Source: an uncultured Eubacteriales bacterium
GTDB lineage: Bacteria; Bacillota_I; Bacilli_A; RF39; UBA660
Direction: 5' to 3'
DNA length: 64,000 nucleotides
Assembly (NCBI GenBank): GCA_905211265.1
Contig: CAJMAC010000004.1
Coordinates: forward strand, 1 to 64,000
Part shown: in pieces, positions 52,005 to 61,168 of the stretch
Layout of the letters: the number at the start of each line of letters is the position of its first letter
How positions within the stretch are numbered: the first letter of the stretch is position 1
Notes under the pieces: generated by a model
The model's input: only the letters and a program-made list of their open reading frames with translations
Databases searched by the model: none
Told to the model about the DNA's origin: nothing
Made by a program: the position numbers and the translations under genes

Positions 52005-54374
52005 CTACCAAGAACCTCCACCGCCTCCGCCTGAGCCGCCGCCAGATGATCCCCCGCCAGAGAAACTTCCTCCTGATGAACCACTACTTGAAGAACTTTG
52101 GGACATTGATTTTTGTGCAGATGCCATCGTTGAATTCATAAATGTTCCAAATGTCATTATATTAAAACTACTTGGACTATCATACCAAGATGGTGCTTGT
52201 AATGAAATAGTTTCAAACTTTTTAATCCATTTATCTGATACTCCTAATACGTAAGTATAAGGTAATATATCATAGAAATAAGTTGGATTTTGCATAACCA
52301 TTGCCTCTAATTTATCTTTTTCAGCTGTTTCTAAAAAGTTTTTAAAGCCTTTTAATTTCCCTAATATTTCATTGCCATATGGAGTTCTTTTAGGTAAATA
52401 TTTTAAACAAATTGCTAATCCTAAAATGCATAACATTCCTATAATATAAATAACTAAATATATATAATCTTGTAATAATGATGGTAAAACCATAAATTTC
52501 AATGACATTCCAACCCACATTCCTCCTACAAATAAACCAAATAACTTAGTTATAATTGATGAATATGTTGGCTTACCATTTACATATATTGTTCTAGTTC
52601 CTCCTAATAACAATGTAAACATTATTGTAAATCCAATACCAGGAAACAATAAAGCAGCCCAAATAATTTCTAATTCGCCATATTGAATAAGTGGTGGTAT
52701 TGATATTAAACAATAAATAATTATAGCCATTAATATTATAAATATCTTTTTATCAGAAGCACTTTTCTCTAATATTTTATTTTTATTATCTTCACTATTT
52801 ATATTTGTTAATATAGCATTCGTTGTAACATAAAAATTATCACGTAAGTCTGATGAAGTTACTTCATCTATTTTGTTATTATAGTAAACTTCATTATCAA
52901 TTTCAAATATTGAATCTTCAGGTTTTTTTGTAAATAATCCCCTTAAGAACATTCGCTCATTTATATCATTGCCATGATATTCTTTTAATTTAGTAATTTT
53001 AAATCCATGAGAAGTTGAAAACAAACTTTTTTCTTCGTAATCAGATATTTTTATATATCCTTTATTGGCTAAATACACAAGTAGAGATGTTACATCTCGT
53101 TCTACTGCTTTTCCTTTGTATAAAAAACCAACATCTAAACTATTGCATCCTGATGGTGGATAAAACTCAACAGTTTCAACAACAATGTCATCTTTTCCAT
53201 ATTTTTTCCATATTAAATATCCTATTAATAGGAATAGTATTGGAATTACAATAGAAATAATCATCATTAAATCTAGATTATTACTTGCACCGACAAAATA
53301 TCCTTCGGGTAATTCTAATCTTACAGTTAATGCTTCACCTGGATTTAAAGTTCCATTTAATTTGCCTATAATAACATTACCATCCAGATCATAATCTATA
53401 TTTGAACTATTTGTTGAACCTATTTTACCACTTGAAAAACCAAGTTTTGATTTATCAAATTCCTTAGGCATAGTAATAGTAAAAGTTATATTACTTATTT
53501 TAGTATCCCACTCATCCCCAATTAAATTAAAATATAATTCATCATATCCTTTTCCAGTATCTTTTCCTAAATTATATAAATAACTAATGGTATAATTTTT
53601 TTGCCCTGTTACTGTATAATCAGGATTTCCTATTTTAATTACTTTATATATACCTTCATTAGATAATGAATAATTGTCATTAACATTAATATTGCTAATT
53701 TTTACACGATTATTCGAAGTTGTTCCATCTAATCTTGTTACTTTGTTTTTTAAAGGAATTTTTCTAAAAATACCATGTTTATAAGTATTAAAATAAGCAC
53801 CGATTTTTTCAGTAATATTTAAAGTATTATTCTCATTTACAACAATGTCTATATTATATTTATTAATTACATAATCATATGAACTATATTGATTATTTTG
53901 ACTAAGATTTTCTTTAGTAAGAGGCTTTCCTTTTACTGTGTAATAATTTATCTTAAAATAAGCTATATCATCAATTTTATAATTACCTAAGAAGTCATTG
54001 TCATAAAGGATTATATTCATCTGATAATTATCTTTAGCAAGCCTAGGAGATTCTGTTTTAGTTGACCTAGCAACTATTTTATAGTTTGTATCATAATAAT
54101 CTATTGTCATATAAGCAGATAAATAATATCCACTAGTATTTATCATTTTTCCAAATAAGACTCCATATGAAGTTAATCCTCCAGTATTTAAAGTAGATTT
54201 GCTAAAATATACTTCTGATAAAGAAAAATCTTCACCAACATAATTATAAGATACATCATCTATTTTTATAAAATCACTAGAATATTTTTCAGCATTTACA
54301 ACATTAGGAAAAACAAATAATCCCAATATAATAAATGCAATAAATGAATACACTTTGTTAATAATTCTTTTCAT
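52005..54374 (-). CDS. DUF2207 membrane protein with Gly/Ser tail
   Basis: A 789-residue protein. An N-terminal hydrophobic segment (about 8-26) precedes a domain outside the cell (about 30-365) with YDYVINKYNIDIVVNENNT and KHGIFRKIPL, the DUF2207 signature. Membrane helices follow near 375-395 and in 550-660, then a cytoplasmic part with FKNFLETAEKDKLE and YLPYTYVLGVSDKW-like (ILPYTYVLGVSDKW). The end is a SGSSGGSFSGGGSSGGGSGG repeat and SW. It uses GGC/GGG glycine codons that are rare elsewhere in this AT-rich window. It pairs with lemA as usual; function unknown. The ATG at 54374 has GGAGAG 6 nt before it. Confidence 0.85.
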   Translation of the reverse strand: MKRIINKVYSFIAFIILGLFVFPNVVNAEKYSSDFIKIDDVSYNYVGEDFSLSEVYFSKSTLNTGGLTSYGVLFGKMINTSGYYLSAYMTIDYYDTNYKIVARSTKTESPRLAKDNYQMNIILYDNDFLGNYKIDDIAYFKINYYTVKGKPLTKENLSQNNQYSSYDYVINKYNIDIVVNENNTLNITEKIGAYFNTYKHGIFRKIPLKNKVTRLDGTTSNNRVKISNINVNDNYSLSNEGIYKVIKIGNPDYTVTGQKNYTISYLYNLGKDTGKGYDELYFNLIGDEWDTKISNITFTITMPKEFDKSKLGFSSGKIGSTNSSNIDYDLDGNVIIGKLNGTLNPGEALTVRLELPEGYFVGASNNLDLMMIISIVIPILFLLIGYLIWKKYGKDDIVVETVEFYPPSGCNSLDVGFLYKGKAVERDVTSLLVYLANKGYIKISDYEEKSLFSTSHGFKITKLKEYHGNDINERMFLRGLFTKKPEDSIFEIDNEVYYNNKIDEVTSSDLRDNFYVTTNAILTNINSEDNKNKILEKSASDKKIFIILMAIIIYCLISIPPLIQYGELEIIWAALLFPGIGFTIMFTLLLGGTRTIYVNGKPTYSSIITKLFGLFVGGMWVGMSLKFMVLPSLLQDYIYLVIYIIGMLCILGLAICLKYLPKRTPYGNEILGKLKGFKNFLETAEKDKLEAMVMQNPTYFYDILPYTYVLGVSDKWIKKFETISLQAPSWYDSPSSFNIMTFGTFMNSTMASAQKSMSQSSSSSGSSGGSFSGGGSSGGGSGGGGGGSW

Positions 54375-54388
54375 TTCACTCTCCATAA

Positions 54389-54937
54389 TTATAATTTAAT
54401 TTTTACGTTTTTTCGCTCATTTTCAGTAGCTTCAAACATTTTTCTTGTTTTATATCCAAATATACTAGCTATTATATTACTTGGAAACATTTGAACTTTA
54501 TTATTGAAAATTCTTACAGTACCATTATAATATTTTCTAGCATTGGCAATATCGTCTTCAACTTTTACTAATTGTGTACTTAAATCTTTAAAATTTTCAT
54601 TTGCTTTAAGTTCTGGATAAGACTCTGCTACTGCCATTAATTTATTAATACCTTGTGATAATTTATTATTAACTTCTACTTTATCATTTGTATTCATTTT
54701 ATCATAGGAATTACTCCTTAAATTAGTAATTTCTTCTAAAGTATTTTTTTCATGTTTAGCATATCCTTTTACTACTTCAACAAGATTAGGAATTAAATCC
54801 CATCTCTTTTTTAAATAAATATCCATTGTAGAAAATGCTTCTTCTACTTTATTGTTTAATTTTATTAGACTATTATAAGTTGTTAATACCAACAATAAAA
54901 GTATTACAACTACTGCTATAATTATATATAACCACAT
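54389..54937 (-). CDS. lemA: LemA family protein
   Basis: A 182-residue membrane protein with one N-terminal helix (about 1-22). Then comes the coiled, helical LemA domain: YNSLIKLNNKVEEAFSTMDIYLKKRWDLIPNLVEVVKGY, with NARKYYNGTVRIFN and FPSNIIASIFGYK at the end. The DUF2207 gene begins within 15 nt of it. Known pairs are linked to envelope or secretion stress, but the function is not defined. AAAGGAGTG precedes the ATG and TATAAT (minus strand) gives a promoter near 54955-54965, with an extended -10. Confidence 0.93.
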   Translation of the reverse strand: MWLYIIIAVVVILLLLVLTTYNSLIKLNNKVEEAFSTMDIYLKKRWDLIPNLVEVVKGYAKHEKNTLEEITNLRSNSYDKMNTNDKVEVNNKLSQGINKLMAVAESYPELKANENFKDLSTQLVKVEDDIANARKYYNGTVRIFNNKVQMFPSNIIASIFGYKTRKMFEATENERKNVKIKL

Positions 54938-55018
54938 TCTTTTACACTCCTTTAGTATAATTATACCACACTTTTTTATTTTTTATAAATTATTATCAGA
55001 ACTCAAAAAATATATTAG

Positions 55019-55103
55019 TTTTGAGATTACAAGCTCAAAACTTCTTTTTAATAACCTTGGGTATTAAAAAGCCTTGGAATAACTTTTAAGTTATGAAAAG
55101 GAA
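55019..55103. repeat. Three-hairpin intergenic element, copy 2
   Basis: About 85 nt, the same orientation as copies 1 and 3. The first stem is TTTTGAG/CTCAAAA; in copies 1 and 3 it is TTTTGAA/TTCAAAA, a change in both arms that keeps pairing. The 61-nt core from TCTTTTTAAT to AAAAGGAA is identical to copy 1. It lies between the valS terminator and the lemA promoter, 82 nt before lemA. Confidence 0.85.
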
Positions 55104-55126
55104 AAAAGAAATAGACGCGCTATTTC
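55102..55126 (-). terminator. Terminator overlapping the valS stop codon
   Basis: On the minus strand GAAATAG (ending in the TAG stop) pairs with CTATTTC, then TTTTTT. The element copy begins directly behind the T run. Confidence 0.85.
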
Positions 55127-57663
55127 AATTTATTTTTAATTATTTCTAATTGTTCTAATTCTTTTGATAAATCTTCTTTTTCTTTATTTACTATATTGAT
55201 AGGAGCTTTTGATGTATAGTTTTCGTTTGATAGTAATTTTTTTCTTCGTTCAATTGAATTAGTTAATCTTGTTAATTCTTGTTCTAAGCGAGTATGCTCT
55301 TCCTCAAGATTTTTAGTATTATCATATACTATTTCTAATGATAAATTATTATATTCTACTTTTACTGTATTAGAAGTATTTTCAGTAGTTAATTTATCTT
55401 TTATTTTTAATGAATTTAATATTAAGTCTAAGTTATCATTATTTTTAATATTATTTATTACTTTAAAATCTGAACCTATATTTAATTCTAATTTTTTATT
55501 TCTAAATAATGTAATAAATTCAAGAATGTTGTCTATTTCTTTTTCTTCTTTATTAAATACATATTCTTTTTCATATTTAGGATAAGTACTTATCATTATA
55601 GATTCTGAGTCTTTAATTGGTAACATTTGATATATTTCTTCGGTTACATATGGCATGAATGGATGTAACATTTTAATAATTGAAGTTAATACTTTTAATA
55701 ATACACTTTTAGTAGTATTGTTTTGATTAAATTTAGATAATTCAATATATTTATCACAGAAATCAGTCCATATGAAATTATATAATGTATTTCCTACGAT
55801 ATTAAAATCATATTTATCCATTGATTTAGTAATGCTTTCTATTGTTTTATTTAATTTTGTTAATATCCATTTATCACTATTAGTAAGATTATCTAATGTA
55901 TAGTCTTTGTCGTTAAAGTCTTCTAGATTCATAAGTACATATCTTGAAGCATTCCATATTTTATTTATGAAATTCCAAGTTGATTTTACTTTTTCTTCAT
56001 CATATCTTAAATCTTGTCCTGGTGCACTATTGGTAGTTAGGAAGAACCTTAATGAATCACAACCATATGTATCTATTACATCCATTGGGTCTACTCCATT
56101 ACCTAATGATTTAGACATTTTTCTTCCTTCTTTATCACGAATTAATCCGTGAATTAAGCAATCTTTGAATGGTCTTTTTTCTGTAAATTCAAGTGATTGG
56201 AATACCATACGACATACCCAGAAGAATATTATATCATAACCTGTTACTAATACATCATTTGGGAAATATCTTTTGAAATCAGATGTTTCATTTGGCCATC
56301 CTAAGGTTGCAAATGGCCATAAAGCACTAGAGAACCAAGTATCTAATACATCTTCATCTTGTGTCCAACCATCTTCTTGCGGTGAATTTATTCCTACATA
56401 TACTTCATCATTTTTATACCATGCTGGAATTCTATGTCCCCACCATAATTGACGAGATATACACCAATCATGGCAATCTTCCATCCAATTAATTAATATT
56501 TTTTCAAATCTTTCTGGTACAAAGTTTACTTTGGTATCTTTATTTTTTTGATTATCTAATACTTGTTTAGATAATTTTTTCATATCTACAAACCATTGCT
56601 TAGATAAGTAAGGTTCAACCATTACTCCGGTTCTTTCTGAATGTCCTACATTATGAGTAATTTTTTCTATACTTATTAATAAGTCTTGTTCCTTTAAATC
56701 TTCGACTAATTTTTTTCTACATTCAAATCTATCTAATCCTTTATAGATACCAGCATTTTCATTCATTGTAGCATCATCATTCATTACGATTATTCTTTCA
56801 AGGTTATGTCTATTACCTACTTCAAAGTCATTTGGATCATGAGCAGGTGTTATTTTAACTACACCAGTACCAAAGTCCATATCAGCATGATTATCTCCGA
56901 TTATTGGAATTAGTTTATTTACTATTGGTAATACAACATTTTTTCCTATTAATTTATTATATCTTGTATCTTCTGGATTAACTGCTACGGCAGTATCTCC
57001 GAATAATGTTTCTGGTCTTGTTGTAGCAACTTCTAGAAAGTCATTTGTTCCTTCGATAAAATATTTTATGTGATAAAATGCTCCTTCGGTATCTTTATAG
57101 ATAACTTCTTCATTTGATAAAGCTGTTTTAGCTTCAGGATCCCAGTTTATTATACGTTCTCCGCGATAAATTAATCCTTCATTATATAGTTTACAAAATA
57201 CTGTTTTTACTGCTAGTGTTAGGTTTTCATCTAGGGTAAATGCTTCTTTATTGTAATCTACTGATAAACCTAATTTTGCCCATTGTTTTCTTATGTTATC
57301 ACTATATTCATGTGTCCAATTCCAACATTCTTCAAGAAATTTTTCTCTACCTAATATTGATTTATTTTTTCCTTGTTCTTTTATTCTTTTTACTACTTTT
57401 GCTTCAGTTGCTATTGCAGCATGGTCCATTCCTGGTAACCATAAGCAGTCATAACCTTGCATTCTTTTATATCTTATAATTATATCTTGTAATGTTGTAT
57501 CCCATGCATGTCCTAAATGTAATTTACCTGTTACATTTGGCGGAGGTATAACTATACAAAATGGTTCTTTGGTTAAATCACCAGAATTAAAATATCCTTT
57601 TTCTTTCCATTTATTGTATTTGTCTTTTTCTACTTCGATATGATTATATTTCTTGTCTAACAT
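55120..57663 (-). CDS. valS: Valyl-tRNA synthetase
   Basis: An 847-residue class I synthetase. PPPNVTGKLHLGHAWD holds the HIGH motif; the editing domain (about 180-380) has TTRPETLFGDTAVAVNP; GRKMSKSLGNGVDP is KMSKS. A C-terminal coiled coil is present (HTRLEQELTRLTNSIERRKKLL), as in bacterial ValRS. It overlaps the HD-like gene by 20 nt and both stand behind the T-box. AAATGTTAGAC... carries the start inside the upstream gene. Confidence 0.96.
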   Translation of the reverse strand: MLDKKYNHIEVEKDKYNKWKEKGYFNSGDLTKEPFCIVIPPPNVTGKLHLGHAWDTTLQDIIIRYKRMQGYDCLWLPGMDHAAIATEAKVVKRIKEQGKNKSILGREKFLEECWNWTHEYSDNIRKQWAKLGLSVDYNKEAFTLDENLTLAVKTVFCKLYNEGLIYRGERIINWDPEAKTALSNEEVIYKDTEGAFYHIKYFIEGTNDFLEVATTRPETLFGDTAVAVNPEDTRYNKLIGKNVVLPIVNKLIPIIGDNHADMDFGTGVVKITPAHDPNDFEVGNRHNLERIIVMNDDATMNENAGIYKGLDRFECRKKLVEDLKEQDLLISIEKITHNVGHSERTGVMVEPYLSKQWFVDMKKLSKQVLDNQKNKDTKVNFVPERFEKILINWMEDCHDWCISRQLWWGHRIPAWYKNDEVYVGINSPQEDGWTQDEDVLDTWFSSALWPFATLGWPNETSDFKRYFPNDVLVTGYDIIFFWVCRMVFQSLEFTEKRPFKDCLIHGLIRDKEGRKMSKSLGNGVDPMDVIDTYGCDSLRFFLTTNSAPGQDLRYDEEKVKSTWNFINKIWNASRYVLMNLEDFNDKDYTLDNLTNSDKWILTKLNKTIESITKSMDKYDFNIVGNTLYNFIWTDFCDKYIELSKFNQNNTTKSVLLKVLTSIIKMLHPFMPYVTEEIYQMLPIKDSESIMISTYPKYEKEYVFNKEEKEIDNILEFITLFRNKKLELNIGSDFKVINNIKNNDNLDLILNSLKIKDKLTTENTSNTVKVEYNNLSLEIVYDNTKNLEEEHTRLEQELTRLTNSIERRKKLLSNENYTSKAPINIVNKEKEDLSKELEQLEIIKNKLK

Positions 57664-58417
57664 TTAAATCGCCTATCTTTCTTTCTGTATACATATTTAA
57701 TATTTTTTGAATTGCTGTAAAGAATTTTTTTATTTCATCATCACTAAAATTTAATGATTCAATTAATTTATTTATATAATTATTTTCTCTTAATATATAG
57801 TAACTATATCTTGAAGATAAAGAGAATACATTTGATAATACTAATAATACTTCATCTGAATTATTTTCTGTTAATTTATTTGGAATGGTTTTAAATTTTT
57901 TAAATTCATCATATACCATTGCTGTAGGATAAGATTCTATTCTAGTATCAATATATGGATAATTTATTGCTAGTCTAAATGTATCTAATTTATGGGCATC
58001 TTTTAATACATCACAAAAGTATACTATTTTTTGATCTAGGTTACTAGGGTATCCTTCTTTATTTAGAGAATATATAGCAAATTTAATTATTCCATCATAT
58101 TTTGTTTCGGGAGTTATTTTTCTTATCATTCCATTTGTAAATAATAATTCTAAGGTTTTATTTGTATAATCTTCATTATTATCATTTATTATATGAAATT
58201 CTGGATTTTTATCAAAGCTTCCTATTTCATGAAATAATCCAATTAATTCACAGACGGTTATTTCTTCTTCGGTAAAGACTCCTAAGTTAGTGGCTATATC
58301 TTTTGCTAACTCCATTGTTTTTAAACTATGAAAATATTTTACTTTAATATTAGCATTATTCATATCAAAATTTTTCATGTATTGTTCAAAAATTCTCATT
58401 ATTCTACTACTTCTCAT
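57644..58417 (-). CDS. HD-superfamily-like protein, first gene behind the T-box
   Basis: A 257-residue protein. The layout matches HD phosphohydrolases: His30 (FHSLKTMELAKD), then LFHEIGSFD and a later CDVLKDAHKLD. The HD pair of the family is here HE (His63-Glu64), so metal binding and activity are uncertain. Related small HD proteins stand next to aminoacyl-tRNA synthetase genes in many Firmicutes, with unclear function. TAAGGAGG lies before the ATG. Being cotranscribed with valS under tRNA control, it should be induced when charged tRNA-Val is scarce. Confidence 0.72.
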   Translation of the reverse strand: MRSSRIMRIFEQYMKNFDMNNANIKVKYFHSLKTMELAKDIATNLGVFTEEEITVCELIGLFHEIGSFDKNPEFHIINDNNEDYTNKTLELLFTNGMIRKITPETKYDGIIKFAIYSLNKEGYPSNLDQKIVYFCDVLKDAHKLDTFRLAINYPYIDTRIESYPTAMVYDEFKKFKTIPNKLTENNSDEVLLVLSNVFSLSSRYSYYILRENNYINKLIESLNFSDDEIKKFFTAIQKILNMYTERKIGDLNVRQEI

Positions 58418-58436
58418 AAATCCTCCTTAAAATTTT

Positions 58437-58632
58437 AAAAAAAGATAATTCTATCCAAAGGACGAATTATCGTGGTACCACCTTAATTTATACTTATTAC
58501 TGATAACGCAAGCGAATGCGGTAATTCAACTCACAAGCAACCTTCAATTAAATTAATCTAGAAACTTTCACCATATTTTCCTCGCTATAAGATTATTAGA
58601 TAATTTACTCCTCTTGTTCTTCGTCTTTTAAT
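58437..58632 (-). promoter_or_regulatory. T-box riboswitch controlling the HD-like gene and valS
   Basis: On the minus strand: AGAACAAGAGGAGTAA (stem I base), AGCGAGG and GGTGAAAG (stem I elements), and the T-box AAGGTGGTACCACG with its TGG for the tRNA end. GATAATTC pairs with GAATTATC and is followed by TTTTTTT (terminator, 58437-58470). In the antiterminated form uncharged tRNA pairs with the T-box. A GTT (Val) lies at 58539-58541 in AAGGTTGCTTGTGAG, my guess for the specifier; GCT (Ala) next to it is an alternative. The valS context supports valine. Confidence 0.9.
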
Positions 58633-58740
58633 ATAAGATAATTATATAATGTATTTTTAAATTTTACAAGTAATTTATTAATTTTTTCTTTATTTTTTAT
58701 TATATTTATTATATAATTGTTATAGTAAGAGGTGTTAAAT

Positions 58741-59439
58741 ATGGATAGTCCTATTAAATATCAAGAAGATGATTATGGAATTATATATAGTTATTTAGAT
58801 TCTTATATATCTGTTCCTAATGGTATACAAAATAATATTAAGTTATGTTTGTCTTTTGAAAAGAATCAAACTGATTTAGTTAATTCGATGAATAAATATA
58901 GAACTGAAGGAAATATATTATTTTTAACTATTACGAATAATATACCTGAGGTTGATTATATTTATGAACTTTCTAGAATTAAAAGACTTGTTAATCAGGT
59001 ATATAATTTAGTTTTAAAAGAAAAAAATTTATCTAGAGATAAATTTATTAGAAAAATAGAAATATTAAATAATGGTAATAATAAAGAATTTGTTAATTGG
59101 TTATGTGAACATTATTCAAATAAATTTTATAAAAGTGGAATGCAAGTAGATAATGTATTTAAAAATAATGATGTTATTTTTAATACTCCAAAAACAGATA
59201 CTGTAAATAATGTTCCTGTGGTTAATTCTAGTTATACTCCAACTGATGAGAAACTATCTATTGGAGAAATAGATCCTGTTTATAAAACATTACCTAATCC
59301 TAATACACAAGTTAATAATGGTGGTTTTTATAGATCTTCAAATAATAATGCTGCATTTATAAAATTACCTATGATAATATTAGTATTACTTTTATCTACA
59401 ATTATTGGGGTTGGTATATCTATATTTATGCTAAAATAA
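58741..59439 (+). CDS. Tail-anchored protein of unknown function
   Basis: A 232-residue protein. The body (1-200) is soluble, helical and charged (IYELSRIKRLVNQVYNLVLKEK), with an Asn/Thr/Pro-rich segment near 135-195; the last 25 residues (MIILVLLLSTIIGVGISIF) form one membrane helix that ends the chain. I do not recognise the family. The ATG at 58741 has AGAGGTG about 7 nt upstream; a GTG at 58732 is part of that site. TATAAT at 58712-58717 gives a promoter. It is divergent from the T-box unit. Confidence 0.55.
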   Translation: MDSPIKYQEDDYGIIYSYLDSYISVPNGIQNNIKLCLSFEKNQTDLVNSMNKYRTEGNILFLTITNNIPEVDYIYELSRIKRLVNQVYNLVLKEKNLSRDKFIRKIEILNNGNNKEFVNWLCEHYSNKFYKSGMQVDNVFKNNDVIFNTPKTDTVNNVPVVNSSYTPTDEKLSIGEIDPVYKTLPNPNTQVNNGGFYRSSNNNAAFIKLPMIILVLLLSTIIGVGISIFMLK

Positions 59440-59446
59440 ACATTAA

Positions 59447-59472
59447 AAAAGTCAGATTAATTTCTGGCTTTT
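59447..59472. terminator. Bidirectional terminator, 59.45 kb
   Basis: AAAAGTCAGA and TCTGGCTTTT pair around a 6-nt loop between convergent genes. Confidence 0.75.
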
Positions 59473-59725
59473 ATCTTTCATAAGACTCTTTTACTAATCT
59501 ATTAAATAATGGTATTATTTCTTGAAGTACTTCTGGGTTATCTTCCATACAAAGTGAACCATTTGGATTTACTCTAAGTATGAAATAATTATCTAAGGTA
59601 TCTGTTTCATCTTCGTTTACATCATCTGCATATATGTATGTTGTATTATTATATACTAATTTTTCTAGAATAATTATTTTTCTTCCATTATTTAGTTTTA
59701 AGATATTTAATTTTTCAAATTGCAT
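59471..59725 (-). CDS. Small protein of unknown function, DUF1292-like
   Basis: An 84-residue acidic protein. KLNNGRKIIILEKLVYNNTTYIYA followed by DETDTLDNYFILRVNPNG resembles the beta-rich DUF1292 family (YrzB) found near RNA and cell-cycle genes in Firmicutes. The match is by pattern only. It follows the coiled-coil gene by 11 nt on the same strand. Confidence 0.45.
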   Translation of the reverse strand: MQFEKLNILKLNNGRKIIILEKLVYNNTTYIYADDVNEDETDTLDNYFILRVNPNGSLCMEDNPEVLQEIIPLFNRLVKESYER

Positions 59726-59736
59726 AAAACACCTCT

Positions 59737-61146
59737 TTATCTTGCTTTTATTTTATTATATTGTGCGGTAACATTATCTGATAATTGATCACTTATATTT
59801 TCTAATTCTGCAATATTTTGATAATATGAATCATATCTTTGGTGAGTTTTATCATTTCTTGCTTGATTTAATTTTAAGTAAACTCTTGATAAGTTGGCTT
59901 TTATTTTTTCAGTTTCTTCTTCAGATAAATTATCTTTATTTTCTTCGAGTAATTGCTTTGCTACTTCAATGTTTTCTCTTGCTTTATCTACTATTTTACT
60001 TTCTGGTGTTTTAACTATTCCACCAATTAAATTACTGATTGTATCTCCAATGTTTGTATTCTTTTTTTCTGCTTTTGCTTTTATTTCAAGTAATTTTTGT
60101 GCTGTTATATTTTTTAATCCTAAGATTATTCTTAGTCCTTTTTTTAGTTTTAGTTTTGTTTCTAATAAGAAGTTAGAATGAGTTTCTACTAAGGTTAAAT
60201 CATCTGAAGTAGGTACTGTTAATTCTTGAGATGTATTTTTTGGTTGCTCTTGTAATTTTTCTACTTCTATATTATTTGGAGTATCTTCTTTAATTTCTTC
60301 TATTTCAAAACTAATTGGTTTATTGTTTTGTAATGGTTTATCATCAACTTTATTTTCTTGTTTTACAGGAAATGGTATGTCTATTTTTTTAGTTTGTTCC
60401 TCTGTTACTATAGGTTCCACATCTACTGTTTGTATTTTTTCACTTAATTTATCTTCAATACTATTTAATGAACTATTTATATTTTTTACTTTTTTAAGAA
60501 ATTCATTATCTTGTTGTTCTTCATTATCTTTTTTATCTTCTTGTTTTATTAAATTATCTTCTTTTTCTATTTGTTTAATATCACTATATAGTCCTTTTTC
60601 ATTTAGAATTAGTTGTTTTCTAGTTTCTAATTCGTTTACTTGTTTTATATTTTTATTAATTATTTCTCTTATTACTCTTTGTTCTTCTTTTTCTAATGAA
60701 CCTTCGTTTAATATTTTTAATCTACGATCGATTCCTGATTGTAATTTTTCTATTTGTTTATCTATATTGTTTATTTCAGGTATTCTTGATAATACGTATT
60801 CTTTTCTTTCTTTTAGTTTAATACGCATATTATCTATTCTTTGATTTTCTATAATTTGTTCATTATTTTTGTCTATTATTTTTCTTTTAATATCTTCAAT
60901 TTCACTAAGTATTTTTTCTTTATCTTTTAAATTATTAATTTCTACTTCTTCAGATAGAATTGTTAATCTTAGTGGTAAGTTTTTAGGATTATATTTATCT
61001 AAATTACTTGGTAAGATATTATTTAAAGAATTTTCTTTGATTAGTTTAAACAATGGTAATAATAAGTCATTTCTTTCTTGATTTTTTGAAGATAATCTTT
61101 TTTCTAATTTTTCTATTTCTTGTTTTATTTCGATATAACTATTCAT
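59737..61146 (-). CDS. Coiled-coil protein of unknown function
   Basis: A 469-residue, Lys/Glu/Asn-rich protein without membrane helices. Residues about 2-220 are strongly predicted coiled coil (IEKLEKRLSSKNQERNDLLL, IENQRIDNMRIKLKERKEYV). A Pro/Glu/Thr-rich middle (about 235-320) looks unstructured. The last 150 residues are again helical (LKLKKGLRIILGLKNITAQKLLEIKAK, ENIEVAKQLLEENKDNLSEEETEKIKA). I cannot name a family. A structural or scaffold role is possible. Confidence 0.5.
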   Translation of the reverse strand: MNSYIEIKQEIEKLEKRLSSKNQERNDLLLPLFKLIKENSLNNILPSNLDKYNPKNLPLRLTILSEEVEINNLKDKEKILSEIEDIKRKIIDKNNEQIIENQRIDNMRIKLKERKEYVLSRIPEINNIDKQIEKLQSGIDRRLKILNEGSLEKEEQRVIREIINKNIKQVNELETRKQLILNEKGLYSDIKQIEKEDNLIKQEDKKDNEEQQDNEFLKKVKNINSSLNSIEDKLSEKIQTVDVEPIVTEEQTKKIDIPFPVKQENKVDDKPLQNNKPISFEIEEIKEDTPNNIEVEKLQEQPKNTSQELTVPTSDDLTLVETHSNFLLETKLKLKKGLRIILGLKNITAQKLLEIKAKAEKKNTNIGDTISNLIGGIVKTPESKIVDKARENIEVAKQLLEENKDNLSEEETEKIKANLSRVYLKLNQARNDKTHQRYDSYYQNIAELENISDQLSDNVTAQYNKIKAR

Positions 61147-61168
61147 ACTAGCTCACCATTACTTTCTA

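Noticed and set aside
51887..52084. A small minus-strand gene near the DUF2207 tail
   Set aside because: It overlaps the Gly/Ser tail of the DUF2207 protein in another frame, and its composition reflects that repeat.
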